Virus record (IMG/VR): IMGVR_UViG_3300003267_000349
Location: 1-26,223 of that record
Strand: one strand, 5' to 3'
Origin: a virus
Length of the DNA stretch: 26,223 nt
In this document: positions 5,707 through 13,916 of the stretch, in pieces
Position numbering within the stretch: position 1 is the stretch's first letter
Layout: every line of letters starts with the position of its first letter
Made by a program: the position numbers and the translations under genes
The notes under the pieces: model-generated
What the model was told of the DNA's origin: nothing
The model's database searches: none
The model's input: only the letters and a program-made list of their open reading frames with translations

Positions 5707-6495
5707 ATGGCTGACAGTGAATCACAAGCCCCGATTGATGCGCCCCAAGGCGTCGTTATGCGCTGCTGCGTCACCTGTGGAGAAATAAAGCCAGAAACCG
5801 ATTTTTATTTCAAGGATGGCACGCGGATTAAGCGCAAGGAAAGCTGCAAGATTTGTGTGCGAATTAGGGTAAAGAAATTCTACACGGAAAATCCCGATCG
5901 TTTCGCTAAAAACACCCCGGAGGGAAAGGAGGCTTCGAAGAAAAAATGGCGTGAAGAATATTGGAAAAACCCGGATAAATACCGGAAAATAGCCTTAAAT
6001 TCATTCTACAAGAGACACGAATCAGCCCTGGCGAAACAGAGGGAAAATTACCATAAAGACCCCGCAAAATATGTAGCCCTAGCAGCCAAGTGGAATAAGG
6101 AGAACCCCGAAAGAGTAAAGGCATGGGCAGCGGCCAATCGAGAAAGAATTAATCTCTCCCAGAGAAAACACCGATTGAATTTTCCTGAGACGGGATTCAT
6201 TTCGCGCGCGAATCGGCGTGCACGAAAGTCCAGCAGTCCAGAGAGACTGAAAGCGGGAATTCGTGAAAGACTAATGATTGAACAGAAAGGATTGTGCCCA
6301 TACTGCAAGGCAGACCTTAATTCCGGGGTTAAGCATTTAGATCATTTGATCCCCTTGGCCAAGGGAGGGCGCCACTGCAACGCGAACATGCAGTTAACCT
6401 GCAAGCCTTGCAATCTTCGTAAGCAGGCCAAAGACCCAATTTTATTCGGCCGAGAAATGGGAATTTTTATACCGAGCACGCAGCTCGCAATCTAA
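5707..6495 (+). CDS. Zinc-finger/HNH endonuclease
   Basis: A 262-residue nuclease. An N-terminal zinc finger has Cys21-x-x-Cys24 and Cys47-x-x-Cys50. A long helical middle with repeated N-P-(D/E)-(K/R) units (NPDKY, DPAKY, NPERV) probably contacts DNA. The C-terminal HNH domain has Cys197/Cys200, Asp212-His213 in HLDHLIPLAKGG, Asn227 and Cys232/Cys235. This layout is typical of phage free-standing or homing nucleases and of packaging-linked HNH proteins. It ends one base before the portal gene, the slot where a terminase subunit often stands. The gene looks richer in A than its neighbours, consistent with later acquisition. Confidence 0.88.
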   Translation: MADSESQAPIDAPQGVVMRCCVTCGEIKPETDFYFKDGTRIKRKESCKICVRIRVKKFYTENPDRFAKNTPEGKEASKKKWREEYWKNPDKYRKIALNSFYKRHESALAKQRENYHKDPAKYVALAAKWNKENPERVKAWAAANRERINLSQRKHRLNFPETGFISRANRRARKSSSPERLKAGIRERLMIEQKGLCPYCKADLNSGVKHLDHLIPLAKGGRHCNANMQLTCKPCNLRKQAKDPILFGREMGIFIPSTQLAI

Positions 6496-6496
6496 C

Positions 6497-8743
6497 ATGG
6501 CAACCGGTTCGCTTCTTTCCAACGATAACGAGTACAACGGGAGCAACGACAGCTACGGCGATTCGCCAGAGGTAACGGAATCTTCGCTGAAGGCTACTAA
6601 CCGTGTCGTTTCGTCCATAGATCAGGCGGTCGCGATGACTGAAACCGACATCCAAGATGCCAAGAAATTAATCAATAACGCCAAAAAAATTGCCGCAAAG
6701 AAAAATGGGGCGCCTCCTTACAATCCAAGGAAACTAAAAGATCAGGGAAAAAGCTTTAAAGCAAATTTTTCTACTCGCTTCTTGCAGAAGGAGTTAAATA
6801 GGGCAGCACCCAGATTATACATGCCGATATTACAGGCTTCAACTTTGACCGCCGCCGAACTCCCTGCTGGCTGGCCGAAGGGTCAAGAGAAGACCGAGTT
6901 TTTCCGACAAACAATTACGCGTGCGATCCGCGGCTGGCGTAAAAACGATTCTTTCTGGCGCGGGCTCATGCAGGAAGTCACCGACTTCGGTTTCGCTTTC
7001 GCCGCTTGGACCGACAAATACGAATGGCGCCCGCATCTTTGTCGCATGGATCGCGGATTCGTTCCGCGTGGAACGGAAATCATGGACGACAAGCTGGCGC
7101 GCTTCACGTTGAAGTGGGATTACCAGCCGTGGGAGCTTTTGCAGTTGGCCAAAAAATCTGTGGATGGCGGATCAGACAAGTGGAATAAGGATGCCGTGGC
7201 CGCTGCGGTGGACGCGGCATCCCTTCCGGCACTGCCCAATGATCTTAGCCAACTTCGTAAGTGGGAAGACCTGATCCGCGAGCAAAGCTGGGATTACAAT
7301 TACACAAAGGGCCAGAAGGTCATCGAATGCCGTCATCTGTACGTCTTGGAATTCGACGGGAAGGTGAGCCATTACATTTTGTGGCCTGGTGGTCGAGGCA
7401 ACTACAAGCTTCTGTACGAGGATCTTGATTGTGAGGACGGCACGGACTCTGTGGTAATTCCGCTCACGTTCGGTTACGGCGACGGAACGATCCATGGCTC
7501 TTGGGGCGCGGGCCAGTTGCTCTACGATTTGGCTTCGCGCGTAGAAAAGGCTCGCTGCGATTCTTTCGACAACCTCGCGATGTCGAACAAGACGAAGATT
7601 CAGGTGCCGAATGCGAAAGACGCGGCCGGCGTACAGTTGCTCGTGAACGACACGAATATTATCGTCGCCGGTGGCCAGTTTGCCCCGTCCGGCGCCGTGG
7701 CGTCTGCGAATCCGCAGGGTTATATCGAAATGGACAACGCCGCCACGCGCTGGGCGCAGGAGATCGTCGGATCGTACCTTCCGCCCGCGCCGCGTCAGGC
7801 GAGCAAAGCCGCAACGCAGCTTGCGGATCAGGCGATCAGCGCCGAGGAAGCTGTCCAGCAAGACGTGCTGGAAAATTCTCTTAAGCAGGTGGCGCTTGTC
7901 ATCGCAAACATGACACGCCGTATGCTCGATCCTGATTCAGATGATGAGTACGCCCAAGCGATCCGCAAAAAACTTTTGGGCGACAATGTGGGTTGGATAA
8001 AGTCGATTTGGAATAAGGCGCGACGCTCGATCAAGTTTTTGCAGAAGATCACGCCGCCTCCCCCGATCGCTTTGTCCGAGGAAGAACTGGACATCTTGAT
8101 CAATCAGCCAGTGATTCAGAGCGTATCGGATTTCACGCCGTATGCAGCGCAACAGCGCGGAGCGTTCGCGGCATCGGTGCAAAATAATCCCCTATTCCGA
8201 CAGAACGCCGTAGCGCGCTTCATGGCGGCGGGCGTGCCGAGCGCGGGACAATCGTTCGTGGATGAGATTGTGGCACCGGAGGGCGATACATCCACGCAAG
8301 CTGCACAGCAACGTCAGCAGGAAATGGAATCGGCGACGATGACCGTGATCGCGAAGGCGCTTCCAGTAATTCCGACAGACGACCACTTTATTCACTGGAG
8401 CGTTATCGAGCCACAGATTGAGCAGGGCATCAAGATGGGCGCGATACCCCAGGCGACAGCCGCCTTGAGTCACGCAGCAGCGCATTTTGCGGCCGGTCAG
8501 GCCAACAAGTCGTGGCCCCCCGATCAAATCAACGCCGCCAAGGCCCGTCTTGGCCAGCTCCAGCGCGCACTGGAGGCGAAGACGCAGGAGCAGCAAGAAC
8601 TACAGCAGGCACAGCAGAATCTCGCTGCGCAGCAACAGAAGGCCGCACAGATCGCAGCTTTGAGGCAGCAGGCCGGCGGCGGCAACGTTGTCCCCATGCC
8701 GCCCCAGCCACCCCCGCAGGCCGCTCCTCCGCAGGCCATCTAA
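6497..8743 (+). CDS. Portal (head-tail connector) protein
   Basis: A 748-residue protein, close to the 725 residues of the P22 portal. The central part holds the mixed alpha/beta body (NDSFWRGLMQEVTDFGFAFA, then GQLLYDLASRVEKARCDSF) seen in portals of short-tailed phages. The C-terminal 150 residues form a Gln/Ala-rich coiled coil (EQQELQQAQQNLAAQQ) and a Pro-rich tip, matching a barrel or crown region. Portals form a ring of twelve at one capsid vertex and carry the DNA channel. Position ahead of scaffold-like and capsid genes agrees. No terminase gene is seen upstream in the window. The call is by composition, size and order and could be off only in subfamily. Confidence 0.85.
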   Translation: MATGSLLSNDNEYNGSNDSYGDSPEVTESSLKATNRVVSSIDQAVAMTETDIQDAKKLINNAKKIAAKKNGAPPYNPRKLKDQGKSFKANFSTRFLQKELNRAAPRLYMPILQASTLTAAELPAGWPKGQEKTEFFRQTITRAIRGWRKNDSFWRGLMQEVTDFGFAFAAWTDKYEWRPHLCRMDRGFVPRGTEIMDDKLARFTLKWDYQPWELLQLAKKSVDGGSDKWNKDAVAAAVDAASLPALPNDLSQLRKWEDLIREQSWDYNYTKGQKVIECRHLYVLEFDGKVSHYILWPGGRGNYKLLYEDLDCEDGTDSVVIPLTFGYGDGTIHGSWGAGQLLYDLASRVEKARCDSFDNLAMSNKTKIQVPNAKDAAGVQLLVNDTNIIVAGGQFAPSGAVASANPQGYIEMDNAATRWAQEIVGSYLPPAPRQASKAATQLADQAISAEEAVQQDVLENSLKQVALVIANMTRRMLDPDSDDEYAQAIRKKLLGDNVGWIKSIWNKARRSIKFLQKITPPPPIALSEEELDILINQPVIQSVSDFTPYAAQQRGAFAASVQNNPLFRQNAVARFMAAGVPSAGQSFVDEIVAPEGDTSTQAAQQRQQEMESATMTVIAKALPVIPTDDHFIHWSVIEPQIEQGIKMGAIPQATAALSHAAAHFAAGQANKSWPPDQINAAKARLGQLQRALEAKTQEQQELQQAQQNLAAQQQKAAQIAALRQQAGGGNVVPMPPQPPPQAAPPQAI

Positions 8744-8796
8744 GAAGCTACAATTTTTGTTGCATTCAGGGCGCGGAATAATCTCTATCGTTTGAA

Positions 8797-9051
8797 ATGG
8801 CTGCTGAGCTTTCCAAAAAAACGATCATGGCTTGGCGTGCGTTCACGGCGACAGCAGAATTTCGATCTGGCGTGGATTATCTGAAAGAGGTTCAGGCGCC
8901 AAAAGTGAGGGGCGGAACGGCCCTTGAACTGATGGAGGCCGGGTTAAAATGGGGCGCGTACTTCGAAGCCCTGAATGATCTCACTGAAATTCTCTGCGAC
9001 ATCCCCAAGGCGGAAGAAAGCGCCGAAGACCCAGGACTGGAAAAAATCTAA
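8797..9051 (+). CDS. Small hypothetical protein between portal and scaffold
   Basis: An 84-residue, mostly helical soluble protein beginning MAAELSKKTIMAWRAFTATA. It contains a central Trp/Tyr-bearing helix (LELMEAGLKWGAYFEALND) and ends with an acidic stretch. Unknown family. Its place between portal and scaffold genes, 53 bases after the portal and three bases before the scaffold start, suggests a head-assembly accessory role. Confidence 0.65.
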   Translation: MAAELSKKTIMAWRAFTATAEFRSGVDYLKEVQAPKVRGGTALELMEAGLKWGAYFEALNDLTEILCDIPKAEESAEDPGLEKI

Positions 9052-9054
9052 TTT

Positions 9055-10569
9055 ATGGCCGAACCCACACTTCCCGAAATCGCCCCGAATACCACGCCAA
9101 CCTCCAGTACGAGGCCAGCCGCTGCGCCGATCAGCCGTGAGCAGATGGCTGCGGAGCTGGGCAAGAGTCTGAAACCCGCCGGTGATCGTCCAGTTCCGCG
9201 ACAAGAGCCCGCGCGCGAAACCGTTCCAGATAAGCCCAAGGAATACGTTCCGAAAAGTCCGCAGGATCTTTCGAAAAATGCACCTACCGATTTCACTTCC
9301 GGGTTGCGCGATAAGGTGCTGAAAAAAGAGGAGCCATCGAAGCCAGAGCCAAAGGCCGAGGCCGAAAAAAAGCTGGAGGTTAAAAAACCCGCAGTTTCTG
9401 CCGACGATGCGGCCCCGCCCGAGAAGCCAAAGCACGATGAGGAAGTTCCAGAGGAACAGCGCCAAGTGATGCCGCATGACAAGCCGGACACGGCGCGGCG
9501 CATCAAAGCAATTCTCGCAGAATCCCGGAAGAAAGATGAAGCGATGGCCACGCTCACGAAAGAGCTGGAGGAAGCACGCAAAGCTGCTGTCGCGAAGCCC
9601 AGCGATGCGAATCTGGACGAGTTCACAAAACTCAAAGAAGAGCACGCCAAGGCGAGTGACGAACTGATAAAATTCCGTCGCCGATACGAAATCGACAATG
9701 ACGAGACGTTTAAGAAAACGTATGACGAACCGCTTTCGGCCGCAGAAAGCGCGATCGAGAACACGCTTAAAAAATACAATCTCGGTGACGCCACGCTGAA
9801 GGCGATTAAAGACGAAGGCGGGTTTGGAGCCTTCAGCCGTTCGATGAAGACGTTCCCGATTGTGCAGACCGATCCGGACACGGGCGAAAAAAAGACGATC
9901 CATATCACCGCCCAAGAGCTGGCGCGTAGCTGGCTAAACAATGGTCTCGCAGTCGCCGACGCCGAGTTCATCAAGTCCGCGGTAGGTAAGCAGGCGTTGC
10001 TGACGGAAGAAAAGAAATCAGCCACAACGCGCGCCATGGATGAAGCGAAGCAATTTTTTGAGACGCGCCAGAAGCAGATGGCAGAGGCGGGCGAAGCGCA
10101 AAAAAAGAAGGACGCGGAGATGTCCCAAGCCTACCAAATCTGGCTCAAATCCACGACCGAAACAACCGACTGGCTGAAGGATGAACCTATTCCTGAAGGA
10201 ACGCCTGAAGCAAAGCGTAAGCAAATTGAGGAACGCAACGAATTCAATAAACAGCTTCGCGACGGGTTGGCTGCGCATCCTAAGACACAGGAAGATTACC
10301 AGAAGTTGAAGCTGGAGTCGGCCGAGAGCCATCATTTGCGCCGCGAACTCGGATCGCGCGACGAGCGAATAAAGGCTTTGGAGGCTGAACTGGCCCGCGT
10401 GAAAGCCGGAACACGCACGACGTCCAAAGCGGGCTCGCTGCTCACGAATCAGGGCAAGGCGGAGCCGGAGGAGAAGAAGCCGGATTTGTCCAACCCAATG
10501 AAGTCACTGAAAGATCGTATGCGCGAGCGCATGCAATCCAGCAAGGGGAGCATTGAGGACGAAGGATGA
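9055..10569 (+). CDS. Scaffold-like coiled-coil protein
   Basis: A 504-residue, highly charged protein. Residues 1-150 are Pro/Lys/Glu-rich and probably disordered. Residues about 155-240 are coiled coil (AILAESRKKDEAMATLTKEL...), a compact middle follows (ATLKAIKDEGGFGAFSRSMK), and residues 330-450 are again helical. The basic C-terminus (MKSLKDRMRERMQ) resembles the capsid-binding end of phage scaffolding proteins. Between portal and capsid genes, scaffold is the expected gene. It is longer than P22 scaffold (303 residues). The two long frames on the opposite strand here are products of biased codon use. Function inferred from order and composition. Confidence 0.7.
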   Translation: MAEPTLPEIAPNTTPTSSTRPAAAPISREQMAAELGKSLKPAGDRPVPRQEPARETVPDKPKEYVPKSPQDLSKNAPTDFTSGLRDKVLKKEEPSKPEPKAEAEKKLEVKKPAVSADDAAPPEKPKHDEEVPEEQRQVMPHDKPDTARRIKAILAESRKKDEAMATLTKELEEARKAAVAKPSDANLDEFTKLKEEHAKASDELIKFRRRYEIDNDETFKKTYDEPLSAAESAIENTLKKYNLGDATLKAIKDEGGFGAFSRSMKTFPIVQTDPDTGEKKTIHITAQELARSWLNNGLAVADAEFIKSAVGKQALLTEEKKSATTRAMDEAKQFFETRQKQMAEAGEAQKKKDAEMSQAYQIWLKSTTETTDWLKDEPIPEGTPEAKRKQIEERNEFNKQLRDGLAAHPKTQEDYQKLKLESAESHHLRRELGSRDERIKALEAELARVKAGTRTTSKAGSLLTNQGKAEPEEKKPDLSNPMKSLKDRMRERMQSSKGSIEDEG

Positions 10570-10751
10570 AAATAAATATAGAAATCGAAGTGCAGGTGGA
10601 CGATTTTTCCGCGCCTATTTTTGAAGATGTTTCCGAGGCACTAAGGAAGCAGCTTCCGTACATCCATATTTCATGGAACGATCCGTGTTTGGGTCGCGTG
10701 GTGGGCGCTAAGATTATCGTAAACGAAATTCGCGAAGGGAACTGCTGTTAA
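10566..10751 (+). CDS. Small hypothetical protein
   Basis: A 61-residue protein that overlaps the scaffold-like gene as ATGA and has a purine-rich ribosome site (GAGGACGAAGG). Alternating hydrophobic residues at the start (MKINIEIEVQVDDF) and near the end (VGAKIIVNEI) suggest a small beta/alpha fold. It ends directly before the next ATG with no gap, so it is coupled to the HTH-glycosyltransferase gene. Function unknown. Confidence 0.6.
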   Translation: MKINIEIEVQVDDFSAPIFEDVSEALRKQLPYIHISWNDPCLGRVVGAKIIVNEIREGNCC

Positions 10752-11837
10752 ATGAAACTTGATCTCTACAAACTCGTATCCTCAAAGATTAAAGACCTGG
10801 GGATCGAAGGTGCCGCAGAATTCTTTGATGTTTCACCACTCACGATCAACTCTTGGAATATCGGCAAAACTGAGCCCAAGCTGAAGCAGATTCAGCGTGT
10901 CGTTGACGAGCTGCCTGACTACGTGCCTGAGCCCGATCCGGAGTGGCAGGAGCTGAAGAAGATCATGCCGGCCAAAAACTGGATGGCGATGGTCGAGGAA
11001 ATTCGCAAGGAGGAAGAAGCAAAGCCTAAGCAGCCAGTTCAGCTTCCGGGTGATCCCGTGCCTGCGCCCGCAGAGAACTGGGATGACGCACCGGCCGTTA
11101 CTCCCGTCGCCCAGAACGGCGCTGTAACGCTGCTCATGCCGATGATGGATGGTCTCGCCGCCGAGACATTCACGACGTTGGTTCGCGCTTGCAAACTCTA
11201 CGGCATGGAGAAAATCAGCATCATTCCGAAGTGGCGCACGCTGATTGTAGAAGCCCGCAATGATCTGGCTCAGATGGGGCTCAAGACCAATTCCGAATGG
11301 TTTATCTTCATCGACGCCGACGGCGTGTTCCCCTGTGGCTCAGGCGCTCTACTGAAGAAAATCGGTCTCAACCTACCAGAGCCGAAAGCGAGCCGGAATT
11401 TTATCGAACGGCTGATGTCGCATCCTTCGGACAAGCTTATTGTCGGGGCGCTCTATAAGGATCGCCGCGGTGGCACACGGGCACAATGCGAGCGCGGATT
11501 TCGTTCGGATCAAGAGAACTCGCGCCTGCTCGCGCTGTTCGATCCTGCGTCGAAAGGAACTGATGTGCTTGAGGAAAATGGATGGGTTGGATTCGCCGCG
11601 GTGCGTATTCACCGATCAGTTTTCGAAAAGATGATCGAGGCCGCGAAGCCCGGTGGTGTACTAGCAGAGATTGCGCCGCCGCCAGGACGCGAAGCTGAGC
11701 CATATGGTTTCTTCGACACGACCCGCGTTGCTCGCGGCGAAGACGTGAAATTCTGCCGGCGTGCGGGACAGATCGGGATTAAGACGTGGGTGGATGTGGG
11801 ATGTCTTTTGGGCCACTTTGGCGCCCGGATCTACTAG
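10752..11837 (+). CDS. HTH domain fused to a GT-A glycosyltransferase domain
   Basis: A 361-residue two-domain protein. Residues 1-53 resemble a helix-turn-helix unit (IEGAAEFFDVSPLTINSWNIGK) of the kind found in phage regulators. A charged, Pro-rich linker follows (about 55-120). Residues 125-361 are a GT-A glycosyltransferase: TLLMPMMDGLAAETF opens the fold, EARNDLAQ at 167-174 and the Asp-x-Asp motif in FIDADG (188-190) mark the sugar-nucleotide site, and GEDVKFCRRAG plus CLLGHFG near the end match this family. Sugar transfer is well supported; a DNA-binding role for the N-terminus is not proved, and it may serve for protein contact. It opens the modification cassette. Confidence 0.75.
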   Translation: MKLDLYKLVSSKIKDLGIEGAAEFFDVSPLTINSWNIGKTEPKLKQIQRVVDELPDYVPEPDPEWQELKKIMPAKNWMAMVEEIRKEEEAKPKQPVQLPGDPVPAPAENWDDAPAVTPVAQNGAVTLLMPMMDGLAAETFTTLVRACKLYGMEKISIIPKWRTLIVEARNDLAQMGLKTNSEWFIFIDADGVFPCGSGALLKKIGLNLPEPKASRNFIERLMSHPSDKLIVGALYKDRRGGTRAQCERGFRSDQENSRLLALFDPASKGTDVLEENGWVGFAAVRIHRSVFEKMIEAAKPGGVLAEIAPPPGREAEPYGFFDTTRVARGEDVKFCRRAGQIGIKTWVDVGCLLGHFGARIY

Positions 11838-11838
11838 C

Positions 11839-12504
11839 GTGAAGATTTTAGCTAAATTCCCCACCCGATCCCGCCCCCAGCGTTTCCTTTCCACGCTGAA
11901 GGGCTGGATTGAGAACGCGAAGAAGCCAGGTGACGTCACGTTTCTGGTCTCCTACGATCACGACGATGAGACGATGACCCCTCCGATTCTCGCGGCCACG
12001 CAAGGGCTGGCGTGCAAGGTGCGGTTGTTTCGTGGGGCGAGCAAGACGAAGATTCAGGCAATCAATGCAAACGTCAGCGAAATGATGGGGTGGGATGTGG
12101 TGCTGGTTGTAAGCGATGATTTCTTTTGCAGGCGAAAGGGATGGGACACGTTTATTTCGGAGAAAATGGAGCAGCATTTTCCGGATACGGATGGATCGTT
12201 GTGGATTTACGATGGATCGCAGCGTAAGATAAACACGCTCCCCTGTCTCGGCCACAAATACTATCGACGCACGGATTTTATTTATCACCCCGATTACAAA
12301 AGTTTTTACTGCGATAATGAGCAGACTGAAGTGGGCATGGCTCTCGGAAAACTCGCGTTCATTGACGAATCAATCGCATCGCACGAGCATCCCTGCTGGG
12401 GTGGCGGAATGAAGCAGGACGATCTTTACCGACGCAACAATGTGTACTGGCCGGAAGATCAGCGAACTTTTAATCGCAGGAAGGCCGCAGGATTCCCCAC
12501 ATGA
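11839..12504 (+). CDS. Glycosyltransferase (GT-A-like)
   Basis: A 221-residue protein starting at the GTG at 11839, one base after the stop of the previous gene; a longer form from 11761 would lie inside that gene. VKILAKFPTRSRPQRFLSTL is the first GT-A strand and helix; KTKIQAINANVSEM is followed by VVLVVSDDFF, where Asp93-Asp94 take the place of the usual DxD metal site. A second acidic cluster (CDNEQTEVG) and HEHPCWGG complete the pattern. It should transfer a sugar. It overlaps the next gene as ATGA, so the two enzymes are co-translated. Acceptor unknown. Confidence 0.75.
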   Translation: MKILAKFPTRSRPQRFLSTLKGWIENAKKPGDVTFLVSYDHDDETMTPPILAATQGLACKVRLFRGASKTKIQAINANVSEMMGWDVVLVVSDDFFCRRKGWDTFISEKMEQHFPDTDGSLWIYDGSQRKINTLPCLGHKYYRRTDFIYHPDYKSFYCDNEQTEVGMALGKLAFIDESIASHEHPCWGGGMKQDDLYRRNNVYWPEDQRTFNRRKAAGFPT

Positions 12505-13244
12505 TGACGCTCCCCTTATTTCTGCTCAGCAGCCAAGACGAATCGCACTTTGCGGCGTCCACTCTAAATGTAGGTGGCACTCCCCCAAAACTTTCAATTC
12601 TCATCGCCACGGTTCATAATCGCCAAAAGGAGTATCAAAAATTATTCGAGGAACTGGTGCGCCAAGGCGAAGGCAAGGAAATTGAGATTTGTGTGATCTG
12701 TGACGCGAAGGAAATTTCGATTGGCAAGAAGCGCCAAAAACTTCTTGAGCAAGCGAGGGGCGATTACGTTGCATTCATTGACGATGACGACTGGATTTCC
12801 GAAACCTACGTGGACGACATCCTGAAGGCATTGGAGCAACCATTTGATTGCGTCGGCTTCAAAATCACTTGCACCACGAACGGCCAAAATGAGCAATCTG
12901 CCATCGCAAGCATGCGGTATAAAAAATGGCAGGAGAACGTGGATGGCTACGCACACGCACGCTCTACTTACCACAAAACTCCACACAAACGCGAAATCGC
13001 CCTCAAAGTAGGTTTCCACGATGTCCGCTACGGCGAAGACCGGCCGTACAGCATGGGCCTGATGAATCACGTCGCGACAGAATATTTTATCGACAAGGTG
13101 CTGTATTTCTACCGCTACCGGACGAACGAGCCCTTCATGCAGAAATACGGGATACTTCCCCCGGCTCGTCCCGCTGCTTCTTCTCGACCAACCCCAAAGC
13201 ATGGAGGGAAAATCCGTCGGGATAAGAACGGGAGGCCGATTTGA
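12501..13244 (+). CDS. Family-2 glycosyltransferase (GT-A fold)
   Basis: A 247-residue enzyme. After about 30 residues the GT2 core begins (SILIATVHNRQKEY). IGKKRQKLLEQARGDYVAF precedes the DDDD motif (94-97), and YGEDRPYS carries the catalytic Glu-Asp (179-180). The C-terminal 30 residues are Pro/Arg/Lys-rich and probably flexible. The G-x-KR...G-x-Y...DDDD layout is shared with the leftward glycosyltransferase at 3566-4168, so the two look paralogous. The gene overlaps both neighbours (ATGA at its start, TTGA at its end) and belongs to the modification cassette. Confidence 0.85.
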   Translation: MMTLPLFLLSSQDESHFAASTLNVGGTPPKLSILIATVHNRQKEYQKLFEELVRQGEGKEIEICVICDAKEISIGKKRQKLLEQARGDYVAFIDDDDWISETYVDDILKALEQPFDCVGFKITCTTNGQNEQSAIASMRYKKWQENVDGYAHARSTYHKTPHKREIALKVGFHDVRYGEDRPYSMGLMNHVATEYFIDKVLYFYRYRTNEPFMQKYGILPPARPAASSRPTPKHGGKIRRDKNGRPI

Positions 13245-13897
13245 GGGGCGTCGCCTTCATCAATGTTGGTATCGGCGAATGGTACTGTCACGGAAGCGAT
13301 CGGCTGAAAGCTTCGCTGGAAGCCAACAATTTCTCCGGCGACATTCTGATCTGGAAAGACTGGCCGGAGATTCCTTTCCCGCGCGACGTCATCTATACCT
13401 GTAAAGCCGCAGCGTTTCAGATGGCGATCGACGCTGGGTATTCGACGATCATCTGGGGCGACTCGTCGATTTACGCGCGGGCTGACGTCACGCCTTTCGT
13501 GGCAACCGTCGTCGATAAAGGCATGTGGATTGGTCAGAGTGGCTATAATGGGGCGCAGACGTGTACGGATGCGTGCCTACGGTATTTCGGAGTGACGCGG
13601 GACCAAGCCGAGAAAATGCCCGACACGGCCACAGGGTTGTTTGGCGTGAACATGGATGCGCCATTTGCGAGGGAGTTCATCGAGACGTGGATCAAAGCCG
13701 CCAGAGAGGGCGCGTTCAACGGCTCACGGCATCACTCAGGACAGTCGGCGGACCGGCGCTTTAAGTTCGGACGCCAGGATCAGAGTGCGGCCACGATGAT
13801 TTGCGGGAAGATGGGGATTAAACTGAATGCGTTCAGCGAGTATGTGGGCTACGCATGGGACAAATATCCCTCGACATTTAAATGCCAAGGGATGTAG
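13241..13897 (+). CDS. Glycosyltransferase-like protein (nucleotide-diphospho-sugar transferase type)
   Basis: A 218-residue protein with a TTG start at 13241 that overlaps the previous stop as TTGA and is preceded by GGGAGG, one of the best ribosome sites in the window. CKAAAFQMAIDAGYSTIIWG leads into the acidic site IIWGDSSIYA, and the later segment RFKFGRQDQSAATMI matches the D-Q helix found in families that move sugars from nucleotide donors (GT8-like and related). The middle (GLFGVNMDAPFAREFIETW) is typical of the same enzymes. The family is recognised by motif only, so the exact class is open. It is part of the cassette. Confidence 0.6.
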   Translation: MRGVAFINVGIGEWYCHGSDRLKASLEANNFSGDILIWKDWPEIPFPRDVIYTCKAAAFQMAIDAGYSTIIWGDSSIYARADVTPFVATVVDKGMWIGQSGYNGAQTCTDACLRYFGVTRDQAEKMPDTATGLFGVNMDAPFAREFIETWIKAAREGAFNGSRHHSGQSADRRFKFGRQDQSAATMICGKMGIKLNAFSEYVGYAWDKYPSTFKCQGM

Positions 13898-13916
13898 ATA
13901 CTACCAAAATTGTAGC

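Noticed and set aside
7172-7861. 229-residue minus frame inside the portal gene
   Set aside because: Arg/Val/Leu-rich antisense sequence with no recognisable domain; the portal frame is clear.
8944-9915. 323-residue minus frame inside the scaffold-like gene
   Set aside because: Composition (runs of Phe, Leu, Arg, Trp) is that of the antisense of a Lys/Glu-rich coding region; there is no operon context and it overlaps a well-supported plus gene.
9048-10037. 329-residue minus frame inside the scaffold-like gene
   Set aside because: Ser/Ala/Phe-rich antisense product of biased codon use, overlapping the scaffold-like gene and a second antisense frame.
12642-13202. 186-residue minus frame inside the GT2 gene
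   Set aside because: The opposite strand encodes a GT2 enzyme with intact motifs, so this is a shadow.
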